From the NCBI GenBank assembly GCA_030770535.1, contig JASVEC010000009.1, positions 744,001 through 808,000 on the forward strand: a DNA stretch of 64,000 nt, written 5' to 3'. Both the position numbers and the translations under genes were made by a program. Numbering within the stretch: the first letter of the stretch is position 1; the number at the start of each line of letters is the position of its first letter. The stretch comes from Batkoa obscura. Taxonomy: Eukaryota > Entomophthoromycota > Entomophthoromycetes > Entomophthorales > Batkoaceae. Below are positions 49,254 through 62,790 of the stretch, piece after piece. The notes under the pieces were generated by a model. The model was not told the origin of the DNA. It saw only the letters and a list, made by a program, of their open reading frames with translations, and did no database searches.

Positions 49254-50735
49254 ATGAAAGACATATTCCAATATTTTAACCCTAATGAGAAAGGTGGCGG
49301 CTTCAAAGTCATAAATAAGAGAAATACGAATCGATACAATGAATTTTATACCAAAGCAGGTGAAATTGAAAAGATAATCAAAAAGCTATTGCAAATGAAA
49401 GTGGATATTGAGAATGAAAGCACAGATGTAAACCTCCAAACATGTAAGCTTCGAAATGAATTATATTTACCAATAACAGAATATATTAATTGGGTATTAA
49501 ACCAATTAAATCAAGTACTTCAAAACCAACCCAGTATAAATTTTGAAAAAATTTCAAAATTTCAAAATCAATACATTCTTAATTTTATTTCTAGAGTCAA
49601 AATAATTACTGATTTACCAAATTTACCTGTACAACGTAGGATAATGTCCTGTAGGTTTGATAATTTTGATGCTAACTTCCTAGAAATCGGAGCTCAGTTT
49701 TATATTAAATATTTGGATCCTTTAGGTTTATGGTTTACAGCACCAGAGTTAAATTATGAATTAAAAAAAGAAAATAGTGATCTAAAATTTGCTATAATCT
49801 TGTATATATCCAGTTTTGCTGTTTGTAGTAACAAAGGTTCCGACTTAAATCAACATCGAATTCATTATTATAAGTATCTCAAATCCAAGTTATCTACTTA
49901 TTACATTAATCCATCTTTAAATTATATAGTTATTATTATGCTTTTAGCATTTTTTGAAGCATCTTTACACAGGTTGGCAGCGTTTAAAAACATGTTGTTC
50001 ACAGCTGTTAGAATGGGGCAGCTTTTGGGCTATGACCAGCTAGCTTTAAGTGAAAGAAATAAATACAATTTTTTTAACAATTTCCACACTATAAGAGAGG
50101 CGAAAATTTGGGATCTAATAATATTGAATTGTAGTGCGCTTTCTTCTATACTGGGTAGTGCTATGATAGATTGTGTACCAAAGATCAAAAATCTTTCAAA
50201 GATATCAGAAGAATATAAATCATCCCCATTTTTACTTCAATTAACTAAGCCAGATAATATATCAAAGCTTCCAATAATTAAAGAAGCTGCAGCAAACATT
50301 ACATTTTTATGCTCCAACTTTAATATGGTCAATGAATATCATGCAGAATGGAGGATGGAATTTAACAATTGTAGTTTTAAAGATATTATCAAATATTATT
50401 CTTCATTAGAGCTTCGGTCATTTAAGGAGGCAGATTTATTATTCCATGAATATAGAAAAAGAATGTCAGTAAATTACTCAGCATTGGAACTATTAACAAA
50501 AGACTCGAAACTAATCAAATGGCTTGGTGTTCATCATTTTTCTAAAAATTGGCTAACATTTGGTCCAGTTTATACTATTATAATGTCACATCTATTAATT
50601 ATCTATCCAAAAATGATGAATATGTCTGCTATAAGTGGTGTCGATATAATAAGATGTCTTCATGTTATTGAGCCATGTCATTTATTTTACTTTAGAAAGT
50701 GGTATAACTATTGCTCTTTAAATGATTTTGAATAA
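49254..50735 (+). CDS. Fungal transcription-factor-like protein without zinc cluster (paralogue 1)
   Basis: Intronless 493-aa alpha-helical protein. Residues 155-161 (DPLGLWF) and 241-262 (LAAFKNMLFT with AVRMGQLLGYDQ) resemble the middle homology region of fungal Zn2Cys6 regulators, in which a helix with A-[IVM]-R-M-A-x-x-L-G follows a run of hydrophobic helices. No Zn2Cys6 cysteine cluster or other DNA-binding motif precedes it; the N-terminus is MKDIFQYFNPNEKGGGFKVI. It is a clear paralogue of the gene at 53969-55417: same start pattern (F-x-x-[YF]-x-P-x-E), same DP[LF]G[LI]WF and [AS]AxRM[GA]QLL motifs, and the same ending block WLTFGPVYTIIMSHLLIIYP. The ATG at 49254 is supported by the paralogue. 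It could regulate by pairing with DNA-binding partners, but that is inference. Confidence 0.7.
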   Translation: MKDIFQYFNPNEKGGGFKVINKRNTNRYNEFYTKAGEIEKIIKKLLQMKVDIENESTDVNLQTCKLRNELYLPITEYINWVLNQLNQVLQNQPSINFEKISKFQNQYILNFISRVKIITDLPNLPVQRRIMSCRFDNFDANFLEIGAQFYIKYLDPLGLWFTAPELNYELKKENSDLKFAIILYISSFAVCSNKGSDLNQHRIHYYKYLKSKLSTYYINPSLNYIVIIMLLAFFEASLHRLAAFKNMLFTAVRMGQLLGYDQLALSERNKYNFFNNFHTIREAKIWDLIILNCSALSSILGSAMIDCVPKIKNLSKISEEYKSSPFLLQLTKPDNISKLPIIKEAAANITFLCSNFNMVNEYHAEWRMEFNNCSFKDIIKYYSSLELRSFKEADLLFHEYRKRMSVNYSALELLTKDSKLIKWLGVHHFSKNWLTFGPVYTIIMSHLLIIYPKMMNMSAISGVDIIRCLHVIEPCHLFYFRKWYNYCSLNDFE

Positions 50736-51162
50736 TTATAATTGAAAATACAATTATGCTATGTAAATTTCTAGAGATAATGGTCTTAAATAAAGCTTAT
50801 TCGTTTTTATATAATTTTTACATAAAATTAATTCTACTTTAGTTTTCTATTATTTAAACCAATTATAAATATGGGGATGTCCGAATTGGTTTCATTTTTT
50901 TATCCAATTTTTAAATATTTTATATTTTAAAAACTTTGCTTAAAATTCTATAGAAATAAATTCTCTATTAAAAACCAAAAGTACCTAAAAATTTTAAACT
51001 ATTTTATTATAATTTATATTGTGAATTGGCAGAATTTCTATTAAATTTAATACAAATTCCCGGATTAGCAAGGCTTTTACTAATATAGCATATATATGTT
51101 GATATTAATCAAAGTTGTAAGATGTAAATAAATGCATATTTCTATAAAACCTCATTAAGAAA
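50736..51162. other. 3' region with a MITE end fragment
   Basis: AT-rich spacer after paralogue 1, holding only the partial MITE at 50870. Confidence 0.5.
50870..50930 (-). mobile_element. TA-flanked MITE, copy 13, end fragment
   Basis: One terminal repeat plus GGTTTCATTTTTTTATCCAA recognisable; the rest is lost or too diverged. Confidence 0.5.
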
Positions 51163-51270
51163 TATTTGAGGATGTATTTTTTTGTTTAAGAATTTTACTA
51201 ACAATCTTTCCACTCAAATAGCGCTTAAAAAATGGAAAAAGTAATGAAACCAAAAAAACATCTTCATTTA
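51163..51270 (+). mobile_element. TA-flanked MITE, copy 14
   Basis: Full-length with a near-consensus interior (TAACAATCTTTCCACTCAAA, AGCGCTTAAAAAATGGAAAA); the outermost few bases are changed at both ends. 171 bp from the LTR-like copy at 51442. Confidence 0.85.
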
Positions 51271-51441
51271 TTATTGGCTGGTTTATAACCAACATTAGAG
51301 ATTTATTATTAGATAAATAAATAAATAAATAAATAACTTTAATATTATAATTATATTATTAGTACATTATTAAGTTAATAAATAGCTGCATGGGAGTGGT
51401 TGATTTTAAAACTATAATTAACTATCTTTATATAATATAAG

Positions 51442-51937
51442 TGCGAAATGTTGCTTCATTAGCTCTATTATTGATTATAACATAATAATCATTTAACTTG
51501 TTTACAAAGCTAGTTGTAGTCTTGTAATCAATTTGACCGTGATCCATGTGGTATAATCAATTCAGAGTCCCTTATTTTGATTTGCTGCGAGAATTTATAA
51601 CTTCACATTGCAAAGAATATTATCTTCTCGTTTTAATATCCATACTTATTGGAGTATAAAAGAGATTCTTCAATATGATAACTCGAGGCTTTCTAACTGA
51701 ATTACTCCCTGATATCGTACTATTAATAAAGCCGCTAAGTCTTTCTGACAACATCTTACGTAGATTTTACAGTAGTATTGTCTATTCTATTTATTTTACA
51801 TAGTTCGTAACTTATTACGTATTATTCCTATTCATTTAAGTCTATCTTAGTTACATAAACTAAGACCGTTCGACTCAAGGCAAGTTAATCAACCAAGAAC
51901 TGCTTTTAACTCTTACCACTGAGTACCAACTTTCACA
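51442..51937 (+). mobile_element. LTR-like repeat (solo LTR), copy 5
   Basis: Ends TGCGAAA ... TTTCACA, with TATAAAAG then AATAAA inside. Younger subfamily, close to 12996 and 52341. Fossil without internal coding region. Confidence 0.6.
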
Positions 51938-52340
51938 ATTATATAGTAATTTCAATTTGCTTATTTTTAATAACAAGTTATAATATTGGTATTTTATTAT
52001 TATTAATTATTCAAAAATAACTATGTTGGCTTATACTTATGTCAAATCTAAAACTTTTATGTTTATCAAAAAAATATACTGAAGTTATAGTTGATAATAA
52101 TACTATCTATTGGTTTTTGTTTCTTGCTTCCTTTAAAGCATTAATTTTATACATTGCTTAATTAGGTTTATTATTATTATTATTATTATTTCTTCTATTA
52201 TAAAATTCCATAAACTATGGGTTATTATAAATAATTGTTAAAATTAATGTGAATAAATTATGATGTTTATATAGTATGCTTTTTCTTATTATATTAAAAT
52301 TTCTAAAAATTCCGTTTTTAAAATTTAGTTATAAAAGCTT
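51938..52340. other. Spacer between LTR-like copies
   Basis: AT-rich sequence with a short TTA run near 52165; no gene seen. Confidence 0.5.
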
Positions 52341-52821
52341 TGTGAAATATCGCTTCATTAGCTCTATGATTGATTATAACATAATAGTCAATTCAGAGTT
52401 CCTTGTATAGATTTGCTGTGAGAATTGCTACTACCTGATCACGAAGAATTTATTGCTCACGTTTTAATCTCTATACTTGGCAACTATAGTAAAGAATAAC
52501 TGTTATAATGTTCCTTATATATAGCCACCCAGTTGGAGTATAAAAGAGATTCTTCAACATACTAACTCGAGGCTTTTTAATTGGATTACTCCCTGATAAC
52601 GTATCATTAACAAAGTCACTAAGTCTTTCTGACAACATCCTACATAGATTTTACAGTAGTATCTTCTATTATATTTGTTTTAAATAATTCGTAGCTTATT
52701 ACGTACTATTTCTATTAAGTTAAGTCTATCTTAGTTATACAAACTAAGACCGTTCGACTCAAGGCAAGTTGATCAAGCAAGAGTAGCTTTTAACTCCGAC
52801 CACTGAGTATCAACTTTCACA
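52341..52821 (+). mobile_element. LTR-like repeat (solo LTR), copy 6
   Basis: Ends TGTGAAA ... TTTCACA and flanked on both sides by GCTT, a likely 4-5 bp target-site duplication. TATAAAAG is in the middle. It is the copy with the clearest target duplication and therefore probably among the youngest, though no coding region adjoins it. Confidence 0.62.
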
Positions 52822-52877
52822 GCTTGTATTTTGCTTCTATTTTAATAAAAAGTAAAGTCAAATAACTATATATTTAT

Positions 52878-52985
52878 ATAGATATATATATATTTTCTTG
52901 TTTAAAAATTTTACTAACAATCTTTCCGCTCAAATAGTGCTTAAAAGATGGAAAAAGTAATGAAGCCAAAAAAACACCCCCATAT
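52878..52985 (+). mobile_element. TA-flanked MITE, copy 15
   Basis: Interior and right end (AACACCCCCATA) near consensus; the left terminal repeat is overwritten by a TA-rich run. 56 bp beyond the LTR-like copy 6. Confidence 0.8.
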
Positions 52986-53968
52986 GTAAGTTTTAAAATA
53001 TGCTTGTATTAACTTTATTAACTATAAATAATTAAATACTTATTTTTAAATATTAGCAGCTCTTTTAATTTTAATTAATACTTTAATTGTTTTTTTTTAA
53101 GATCGTTAATTGTTTATTAATAAAAAAAAAGTTATTAACTTAACAGTTTCTAAACCAGACCTCCATTTGAAATCTGATTTAATGATTAAATTAAACACTT
53201 CAATAAATCAAGCAAGATAATTAAATAAAACCCGTTTTGTTGACAATATTTTTTAATTAAACTTAGTTAATATCATTGTTTTTCCTTTTTTTTAATTTTG
53301 AAAAAAAGCTGTTATTATTATCCTTGTGGGATTTTGTTTAAATGAAGAGGAATTATGCGCATAAGGCAATTGTCTAAATGTACAAAATTAACTAACTTTT
53401 TTCCTTAGTTGTTGTATCAAAACTTTCAAAATATTAAAAATATTAAAAATTAATTTAATCGATAATAGCTATATCCAAATAATAACGTTAACAACACTGT
53501 TTTAAATAAGGTATAAAGTATTGTTGTAAATTCCATAATAACTTAGTAATGACATTGGTATTGATACAGATATTTCAATCTTACATAGCTATCTCAAAAA
53601 AATGATTGAACAAACTGATATGGGATTTTATTAACAATAATTAAATTTAAAAATGAACACAAAATAAAATACCGTAGCGGAATTAAATTAATTATAGCTA
53701 GTGCATTTACAATTCTAGTTACATTATTTTATTTTTTGTTTATTTTAAATTATTGTCAAGTAAATTTTATACTAATTTGCTTGATTTTTTTTGAAACACT
53801 CATATAAGGTTAAAAAATCTGTAAGTTTGAAAACATTCTATTGTTTTTGAAGTAATGTTTTTAAATTGAGACTATTATAGTTTACTAAACATGTATTAAA
53901 CTTCAAATGATATAGTAATAAATATAGCTTTATTTAAATAAAACTAGTTAATAGCGATAATAAAAAAA
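52986..53968. other. AT-rich intergenic region
   Basis: About 1 kb at the 3' side of paralogue 2; no feature recognised. Confidence 0.5.
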
Positions 53969-55417
53969 CTAAATAATGTTGGACCATTTTAAAAATTTTT
54001 CTTTAAACCAAACTTCCAAGATAGGGCTAACTTGAATAAAACTAATAATAGAAACAGGATTAGCATCAATGTATTCTGGGTAAGCAATCATAGTGGTATA
54101 AAACAATATAGCTGAAACAGGAGCATATGTTAGCCAATTTTCGATTGTATAATGATAATTAATTGTTATTAATAATTTTTCAATTTTAGTATAAATCTCT
54201 GTTAAAGGTATATCTGGTTGAAATCTATAGATCAGTTCTCTAGAAATTTGATCTAATGTTGAGTTTTCTTTCCTTGGAATTTGTTTCAATAATATACTTA
54301 AGTCTTCTTTATCAATTTTATAACCTTTAGATTTAGTATCATAAATAAACCATAGAATCTTAGGTAGTAACTTTATAAGCTGATTAAACGCTGCCCTTGA
54401 CTCTCTTAAAATGGGAATGTTATAATGTCGATCTGCTGGTTCCAACAACACCATATAATGAGAATGATTATATTCTTTATAAATACTACTGAGCTTTGGA
54501 TTATATGGGAAAAAAGCTTTCATTGGTTCGTCTAACGAAATGGAAAGGACATATAATGTTAAAACTAAGCTCTCCCAAATTTCTTTCTTTCTCTTTAATT
54601 TGCTTATCTTTTTACTATTTTTGACATTAACTACTTGCTTGTTACTAAGGTCAATCTTATCATAATTTAATAATTGAGCCATTCTCATTGCTGAAAATAG
54701 ATGAGTTTTAAAAGGCGTTAGATTTCTTAATTTTAACTCATAAAAACTTAATAAGATTAAAGTTAATAAAGATTCCAAAGAAGGTTGTTTATAGGATTCA
54801 TGCAGCCAAAGCTTGATCTTTGTATGAAACGTAAGAATTAAACTGTTTAACTCTCTTTCCTTTAAGCTGGAGTTTTTATACTTTAGAAATGTCAATATCA
54901 AAGCCATTTTTAAGTGATATAACTTATTAGATTGAAATATCTTTACCAATTGCTCAAAATTAAACCAAATACCGAAGGGGTCTAATTCTTTAGCATAAAA
55001 TAAAATGCCTTTTTCAATAAATGAAGATTGGAAGCAAGTAGAGCTTAATAATAACTCATAACATAATTCATTGTTCCTATACTCATTGAACCTAATTATG
55101 TTTTTTAAATGATTATCAAAATTGAATATAAAGTTCTGTTGATTAGCTGAAAACTGAAAATTGCAAGGGTCGTTATCAATGATTCTTAGTTGTGTCAATG
55201 TCCAATTCAAATAGGAGCTTATATCCGACTTATAGACTAATTGTTGATTGTCTTCTTTCTTCAATTTGGCATCAAAATAAACACTGTTTTTTATTAATTC
55301 TTCTAATTCCATTATCCTTTCGAGTACATGTTGACTCTTCATTAATTTTGGTTTGGCTTTACTTTTCTTTTTTGTATTGGGTTCCTCTGGATCATAATGT
55401 TCAAATTTAAAGTTCAT
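53969..55417 (-). CDS. Fungal transcription-factor-like protein without zinc cluster (paralogue 2)
   Basis: Intronless 482-aa paralogue of the gene at 49254. The N-terminus MNFKFEHYDPEEPNTKKKSK is followed by a strongly basic stretch and a short coiled coil (VLERIMELEELI), the order seen after the zinc cluster in Zn2Cys6 regulators, but no Cys cluster precedes it. DPFGIWF lies at 146-152; LSAMRMAQLLNYDKI-like text (FSAMRMAQLLNYDKI) is near 240-255; and NWLTYAPVSAILFYTTMIAY is near the C-terminus. The two intact copies converge across a repeat block. A relic of a further copy, including this gene's upstream region, is at 28770-29470. Function is unknown; either regulators that lost their DNA-binding domain or a helical family sharing that fold. 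The start is fixed by conservation with the other two copies. Confidence 0.7.
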   Translation of the reverse strand: MNFKFEHYDPEEPNTKKKSKAKPKLMKSQHVLERIMELEELIKNSVYFDAKLKKEDNQQLVYKSDISSYLNWTLTQLRIIDNDPCNFQFSANQQNFIFNFDNHLKNIIRFNEYRNNELCYELLLSSTCFQSSFIEKGILFYAKELDPFGIWFNFEQLVKIFQSNKLYHLKMALILTFLKYKNSSLKERELNSLILTFHTKIKLWLHESYKQPSLESLLTLILLSFYELKLRNLTPFKTHLFSAMRMAQLLNYDKIDLSNKQVVNVKNSKKISKLKRKKEIWESLVLTLYVLSISLDEPMKAFFPYNPKLSSIYKEYNHSHYMVLLEPADRHYNIPILRESRAAFNQLIKLLPKILWFIYDTKSKGYKIDKEDLSILLKQIPRKENSTLDQISRELIYRFQPDIPLTEIYTKIEKLLITINYHYTIENWLTYAPVSAILFYTTMIAYPEYIDANPVSIISFIQVSPILEVWFKEKFLKWSNII

Positions 55418-56245
55418 GATTGTTCGTTGAAAGCTAAAGTAAATTTAGTTAATAAATATAATTTTAAATAAAAAGTGATGCATTATTTTTGAAATTAAAG
55501 ATTTGAAGATGAAATTTTAAGTTTCACCGAATTTTAAAGTAGATTTCAAATTCTTGAAATTTAGATTGAAAAAATTAATTAAAATAATTAAGAGAATATC
55601 TACCTACTCAATATAACAGATAAAAAATCAACATGAAATAAAAACAATATTGTAATTTTTAGTATTCTTTATACATTTTTTGTTTAAACTTAATTACTTC
55701 CTACATACAATTATTGCAGAATCTACTGCGCTCTTATTTTAATTCCAAAATGCAAAGTAATTTCTACACACATGTGATATGCAATAATCACTTTAATTAG
55801 AGTAAAGATAGCGTTAATTAATAATGAAAATAAGAGTCATATTACAACTATTGGCCTATTTAATTAATTTAACTCAGGTATAATAATATATAATCAATTT
55901 AAGTATAATAACACGTTAGCAATGAATCAATAATTATAAATTTGTATAGAGAATGTAATAAAATCTAATAAACAAAGTTTTTAACTGTATAAAGATTAAA
56001 AGAATCCTATTAAATTGCAAAATTTGGTTTAAAATTAAATCAAAATAAAATTTATAAACTTGATCTGCATATTATATAGCTTTAATATCTCTTCTAACAT
56101 TTAATCATAAACAAACTTTTTATAATCTAGTAACTACCTGTGCACATGTCTTTTATAAACTTTCCTGAAAATAAATTGCTCAACCTTCCCATTGAATAAA
56201 AAATGAACAAACCAAAGAGACATGCCCATTTTTTTATGATAATAG
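55418..56245. other. Upstream region of paralogue 2, duplicated elsewhere
   Basis: About 0.83 kb; the part up to about 55990 is homologous to the relic promoter at 28895-29470, which implies that gene and promoter were duplicated together. No gene is present. Confidence 0.6.
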
Positions 56246-58362
56246 TTAACATTGTGATGATGGTCTATTTGGATCAAAAAAATTATTCAACGATAAAATG
56301 GTACTTAATGTCATAGTTAATAATCCAAATGATAAACATAATAAATGAGGCATATGTTTCATCGAAAATAATCTTAAGGGACTTAATTTTAAATAACAGG
56401 CAGCTGGTAAAATAAAGGCTAAATAAATAACGTTAAAATTGGATCTTTAAATTAATACTATTCTATTACCTAATACCGAAGCGGATAAACCACCCTATTG
56501 AATTTATAAGTATAAATTATTTCACTAAAACAATAACTTACCGTAATTTCCATAACAAACCCTAAATCACAAGTAACTAAAGCAATCAATAAAGAGATAC
56601 CAACTAATACAGTAGTAGCTAAAAAACTTTTAAATGGGGTAATATCATTCGGATAATAATAATTTTCAATAACCTAAAACAAATTTATTTGTTTAATACT
56701 CCTTATATAAACTAAATAAAAAAAAATTACTTCTCTAGCTACATAATGCTCCAAAGGAAACGTTGAAAACATATTTAAACCAAAACAAAATCTGGCAATA
56801 TTAATAAACGTATTATCCGCTGGAAAATTGTTTAATATATTTCCTAAATGAAAAAACAATCAATTCAAATCTCAATATGTATTTATCTTCTATTTCCCCT
56901 ACCTTCAGTTTTATCTGTAAAAGCAATATAACCTGCTGTTGCCATAATAGCACAAAAAAACATAGATACTCCTGTACTCAAATGAGTGATCATAGCAAAT
57001 CGATCCATTGTTGGTTTTTCTAAATCTGCAAAGATAACAAAACTATTATGATGACATACTAAAGCTATCAAAATATATTAATAGTGGTAAAAACAACTAT
57101 TAGATTTTAAATTACCAAATGCAATAACAGCAACTCCCTATTAATTATAATAAAAAACATCAATTATTTGTATAATACACATAGTATTTTATTTTTACCT
57201 GAAACATCCCTTTATTAAAAAAATTCCAATTTAAGCTAGGACTACCTTTTAATTCTTCAGGTACATAAGGACCTTCTACTAATACAGCAACTACAATAAT
57301 AAACATAGCAACTAAAGCAAAAAAGGATGCTTTGGCTAATTTGGAAATATCTCTTAATAACGATAATGGATAGCTTATTCCTATTGTTAATAATGCTATC
57401 ATGAATTTTCGATTTCCTAATAAATACAACGTTGGGTGGTCTTTTATCGAGGGGAACAAAGCTAGAATAACAGCGGGTATGGTATCACCTAGAAAGGTTT
57501 GTTTTTAGTTTACTTTAAAAAAAGCTCTAGTTTAAGTTTACCAATAATAACAGTGTATGCGCACATACCTAAATCATATTATTTAATTTTGATTTGATAA
57601 AAAGTATATGTAAATTTACCTCCAAAAGCAAATACAAACTGAGACACTGAAATTAATATTAAACCAAATTTGCCAAAACAAAAATGAGCCAGCTCTTGAT
57701 AACTTTTAGTTCCAGATAATTTAGCATTATGTACTAATAAGTTAATTGTCCAATCTAGTTATATTAAACATTATTATTATTATCATTATTATTATTATCT
57801 TTCAGTTAAATACTATAATTATAACTGACTTACCAGCCACCCAAGTTAAAACAGCCAATAATATAAGACCAACAAACATACCGCTTTGCCTCATTGAAAA
57901 TGGGAGACCTTTATGTTATTTTATTTAATATAACTCATAATACTGTAATATTTAATTTACCAATGATACCTAAATAACAAAATAACATCTATTAACATAT
58001 ATATTACTACATAAAAATTTGTATTTACCAGCTCCAATAATCGAATTCGTCATATTTAAAAATGACGAGAAAGCTGACGAGTTAGGCAACTCAATTTCAT
58101 ACGGGTTTGTTATATGGTTTTCTTCATTAAAATTATGTAACGGTATTGGTTGCTGATTATTTAAAATTTTAGGCAGATACCGAGTCCAATTTTTATTTTC
58201 GGGTTGATAGCTTACACCATACTCATCACTATCCTCACTTCTCCTCAAACTTTTTACGCTTGAAGTTAACTCTTCGCTATAAAAACTGGTCCTTGAACTG
58301 ACTGGATTACTGTCCATTGGAGTACCTCTTTCCACTACGTCGTAGTCATTGTATTTGGACAT
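56246..58362 (-). CDS. Amino-acid transporter, SLC38/AVT-like, with microexons
   Basis: AAAP-family transporter of the SLC38 type. Twelve exons: 58362-58029, 57969-57961 (9 nt), 57908-57834, 57754-57620, 57568-57541, 57488-57199, 57137-57116 (22 nt), 57064-56903, 56843-56731, 56673-56542, 56494-56470 (25 nt) and 56418-56246. A long Ser/Asn-rich cytosolic N-terminus leads to TM1, SSFLNMTNSIIGAGIIGLPF, the family hallmark, which is only complete when the 9-nt exon is included. Then SMRQSGMFVGLILLAV, KSYQELAHFCFGKFG, FAFGGMCAYTVIIGDTIPAV, SYPLSLLRDISKL, GVAVIAFALVCHHNSFVIFA (the TM6 block), KTEGNILNNFPADNTFINIA and LEHYVAREVIENYYYP. The ATG at 58362 is the first in frame. It is distinct from the transporter at 19.8 kb, which is nearer Avt3/SLC36. 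Confidence 0.9.
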
Positions 58363-58905
58363 TTTTTTTTTTAAAAATAGTATATTATTAAAAGGAAACT
58401 ATGCCTTTTATTTATAAAGAGATTAGCAATATCTTATTAATTTTGTAGTATTGTTATTTTAAGCCATTTATTTTTAGTCCAATCAATTATATTTAGTTCT
58501 TAAAAAACGGAAATTACAAATTAATGATGATTTAATAAAACTAATTAATTAATAATTTATTAAATCATTATAATTTAAAAATGTTATACTAAAAAGAGTA
58601 ACAACCAAATAATAGAACAATTCTTGATATGAAATAAGTAGCCTTTATCTGGAAAATACCTTACCTGGCGTCACAATTTGATCTAGTTCCCTTATTCTCT
58701 TAAAAAAAATTCCTGAGCAAATCACTACTTAACTTTCATATTAATTACATTCAAAAAACAATAGAACAATAGACATAAATAATATAATAAACACACATTG
58801 AATTATGATATATTTGTTCAAACTACTTAACTTGTGCCATAAAAAGCAACTACTATTAATTTTAATTATTTTTTATTTAGTCTTTCCTAATTCACTTCTA
58901 CCTAT
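58363..58905. other. Intergenic region
   Basis: About 540 bp between the transporter start and the dihydrolipoamide dehydrogenase stop; AT-rich, nothing further recognised. Confidence 0.5.
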
Positions 58906-60823
<1,918 letters not shown>

Positions 60824-61138
60824 CTTTAAAGTTTAAAAATGGTTTACTTTGATATAAAATATAGTTTTGATTACACGCTTAAATTTTAGTTAAAAGCTCT
60901 TATATGATTGGTTGGAATCATTTCGAAAAATTTGGTTAAGGGTTTAGTTTTTTATAAACTTATCAAATCAGATAACATCTAGTATTTTATTTAATTTTAA
61001 GAAATTATTACTGGATTATTAAATGATATGATATTTTATCTATTGTTACATTGTTAATTATATATGATATGGTACATTGCTAAGTGTTATTAGATTATTA
61101 ATTAAAGTTTAAAATCTTTAGTTTATTTTAGTTTGCAT
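60824..61138. other. Spacer
   Basis: 315 bp holding the dihydrolipoamide dehydrogenase promoter; no other feature. Confidence 0.5.
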
Positions 61139-62635
61139 TTAATTTTTTAATAACTTCCAAGCAAAATAAGCAGCTAACGTAGATGGGAATAGTGTGGTTA
61201 TTTTGAATAACAAATCTAATAATTATAACAAATAAAACCATGTAAATACAAATAAAGCTTACTCTTTTTTAATAAAGCCAACTTCCTTTGATAATTTAAT
61301 AATAATAATATATTTAAATAATAACTAAGAATTTGACATGTTTTTAAATTTTGATTAAATAATGTTAATTCTTCAATATCAGTTATTAACTCAGATTGTT
61401 GTTTTTGAATTATACTATTATTTGAATATTTTTTTAATTCAAAAGTTATAAAATAATACATCTTTTTCTCTATCCATAATTTCATATCATTACTTAGAAA
61501 TAAATCGGAACTTATTATAAAATATTTTAATAAGTCTTGAAATTTTATATCTTTAGTAATAATATTATTATTTTCTATTATTATTTTTTATTATTATTTA
61601 ATAATTATAATTATGAATATAGTTTACCTTCTAGTTGTATCCAATTAAATTCGAATAATTTTTCTATTTTATTTTGTAATATACTTTCAATTATTTTAAC
61701 ATCACAATTAAATTCTAATAATAAAAATAATAGTAAATTAGTAATATTATAAGATATAATAAATTACCTTTAAATATTAAAAGTGTATGACCCCATAAAG
61801 TAAATAAATAATATTTGTCTTTAATAGTTAAATTGTTATTAGTTAATGGTGCTACAAATGATTTAAATAGCATAACCAATCGATTTTTTATACTTTCTTT
61901 TATATTACTCAGTTCATTGATACCGTTTAATGTATTTGAGTTTAATTCTATAATTTATAAATTATTAGTTATAAACAATTATAGTAAAATAGTGTCAGTT
62001 TACTTAAATAATGTAATATCTTTTGAGTATATATTAAATAATTAAATAATTCAAATAATTTACTTGTATTCATTTCTTTATCTAGTAATTTATAAACTAT
62101 ATTATATTTAAATTATTAATATATAATAAAATTACTGATTTTTTTTTGACTATTATCTAATTCAATTAAATGTTTAAAATTGACTGTCATTCTTATTCTC
62201 TTTAATAGCGGTTCTTTTAATGTTTTAAAATTGTATTCATCTTTAAATTATATATTTAATATATTTAATATATTAATATTGTATAATATTACCCAAATCT
62301 ATTAACATTGATTTACTTTCAATTTCTTCATACTTTTGTTTGAGTTCTAAATATTCTTTTTTCCAATAATTTTTGTCTAAACTCAATCAATTTAGTGTGA
62401 TTATTGTAAATAAAAATAGAATTACTTTGATCAATACTATCTCTCAATTGTTCAATATAAGCTATATTAAAAATAAATTATCAATATCGTTAGTTATATA
62501 AGGTTTACTTTGAATAGAAATCGATGGATGTTTTAATTTTAATAACGTTATGGCCTAAATTTATTAAATTATTTATGAATTTATTACAACAATTGAAATA
62601 GTTATTACTAAAGTTAACTTGAAATTAAAATTCAT
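61139..62635 (-). CDS. Hypothetical membrane-anchored protein, unknown function
   Basis: Multi-exon gene inferred from alternating coding-like blocks and short GT-AG introns. It starts MNFNFKLTLVITISIVAITL (a probable N-terminal anchor), goes on through LKHPSISIQTYIEQLRDSID, NKNYWKKEYLELKQKYEEIE, FKTLKEPLLKRIRMTVNFKH, NGINELSNIKESIKNRLVML, KDKYYLFTLWGHTLLIF, a 90-residue exon at 61485-61216 (KLWIEKKMYYFITFELKKYS ... TCQILSYYLNILLLLNYQRK), and ends with a hydrophobic segment FPSTLAAYFAWKLLKN. About 400 aa, mostly helical. I recognise no domain. Several exon borders are uncertain because the introns are extremely A/T-rich. It is divergent from the Arp9-like gene, 248 bp apart. Confidence 0.55.
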
Positions 62636-62790
62636 TTTTTAAAAATATAAAAGATAATAATATAATGTTTTTTATTAATATATTATAATACATTTCTAAC
62701 AATTCATGCATTTTTTATAAACTTTGTTGATGGTTCGAAGTTTTTATATTTTAAGCATAGAACCAATCAAATCCATAAATTAAAACTGTC

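Noticed and set aside
51866-51890. tRNA B-box-like word GTTCGACTC in the LTR-like repeats (SINE possibility)
   Set aside because: No matching A box at the right distance and the TGTGAAA/TTTCACA ends with TATA and AATAAA fit an LTR better.
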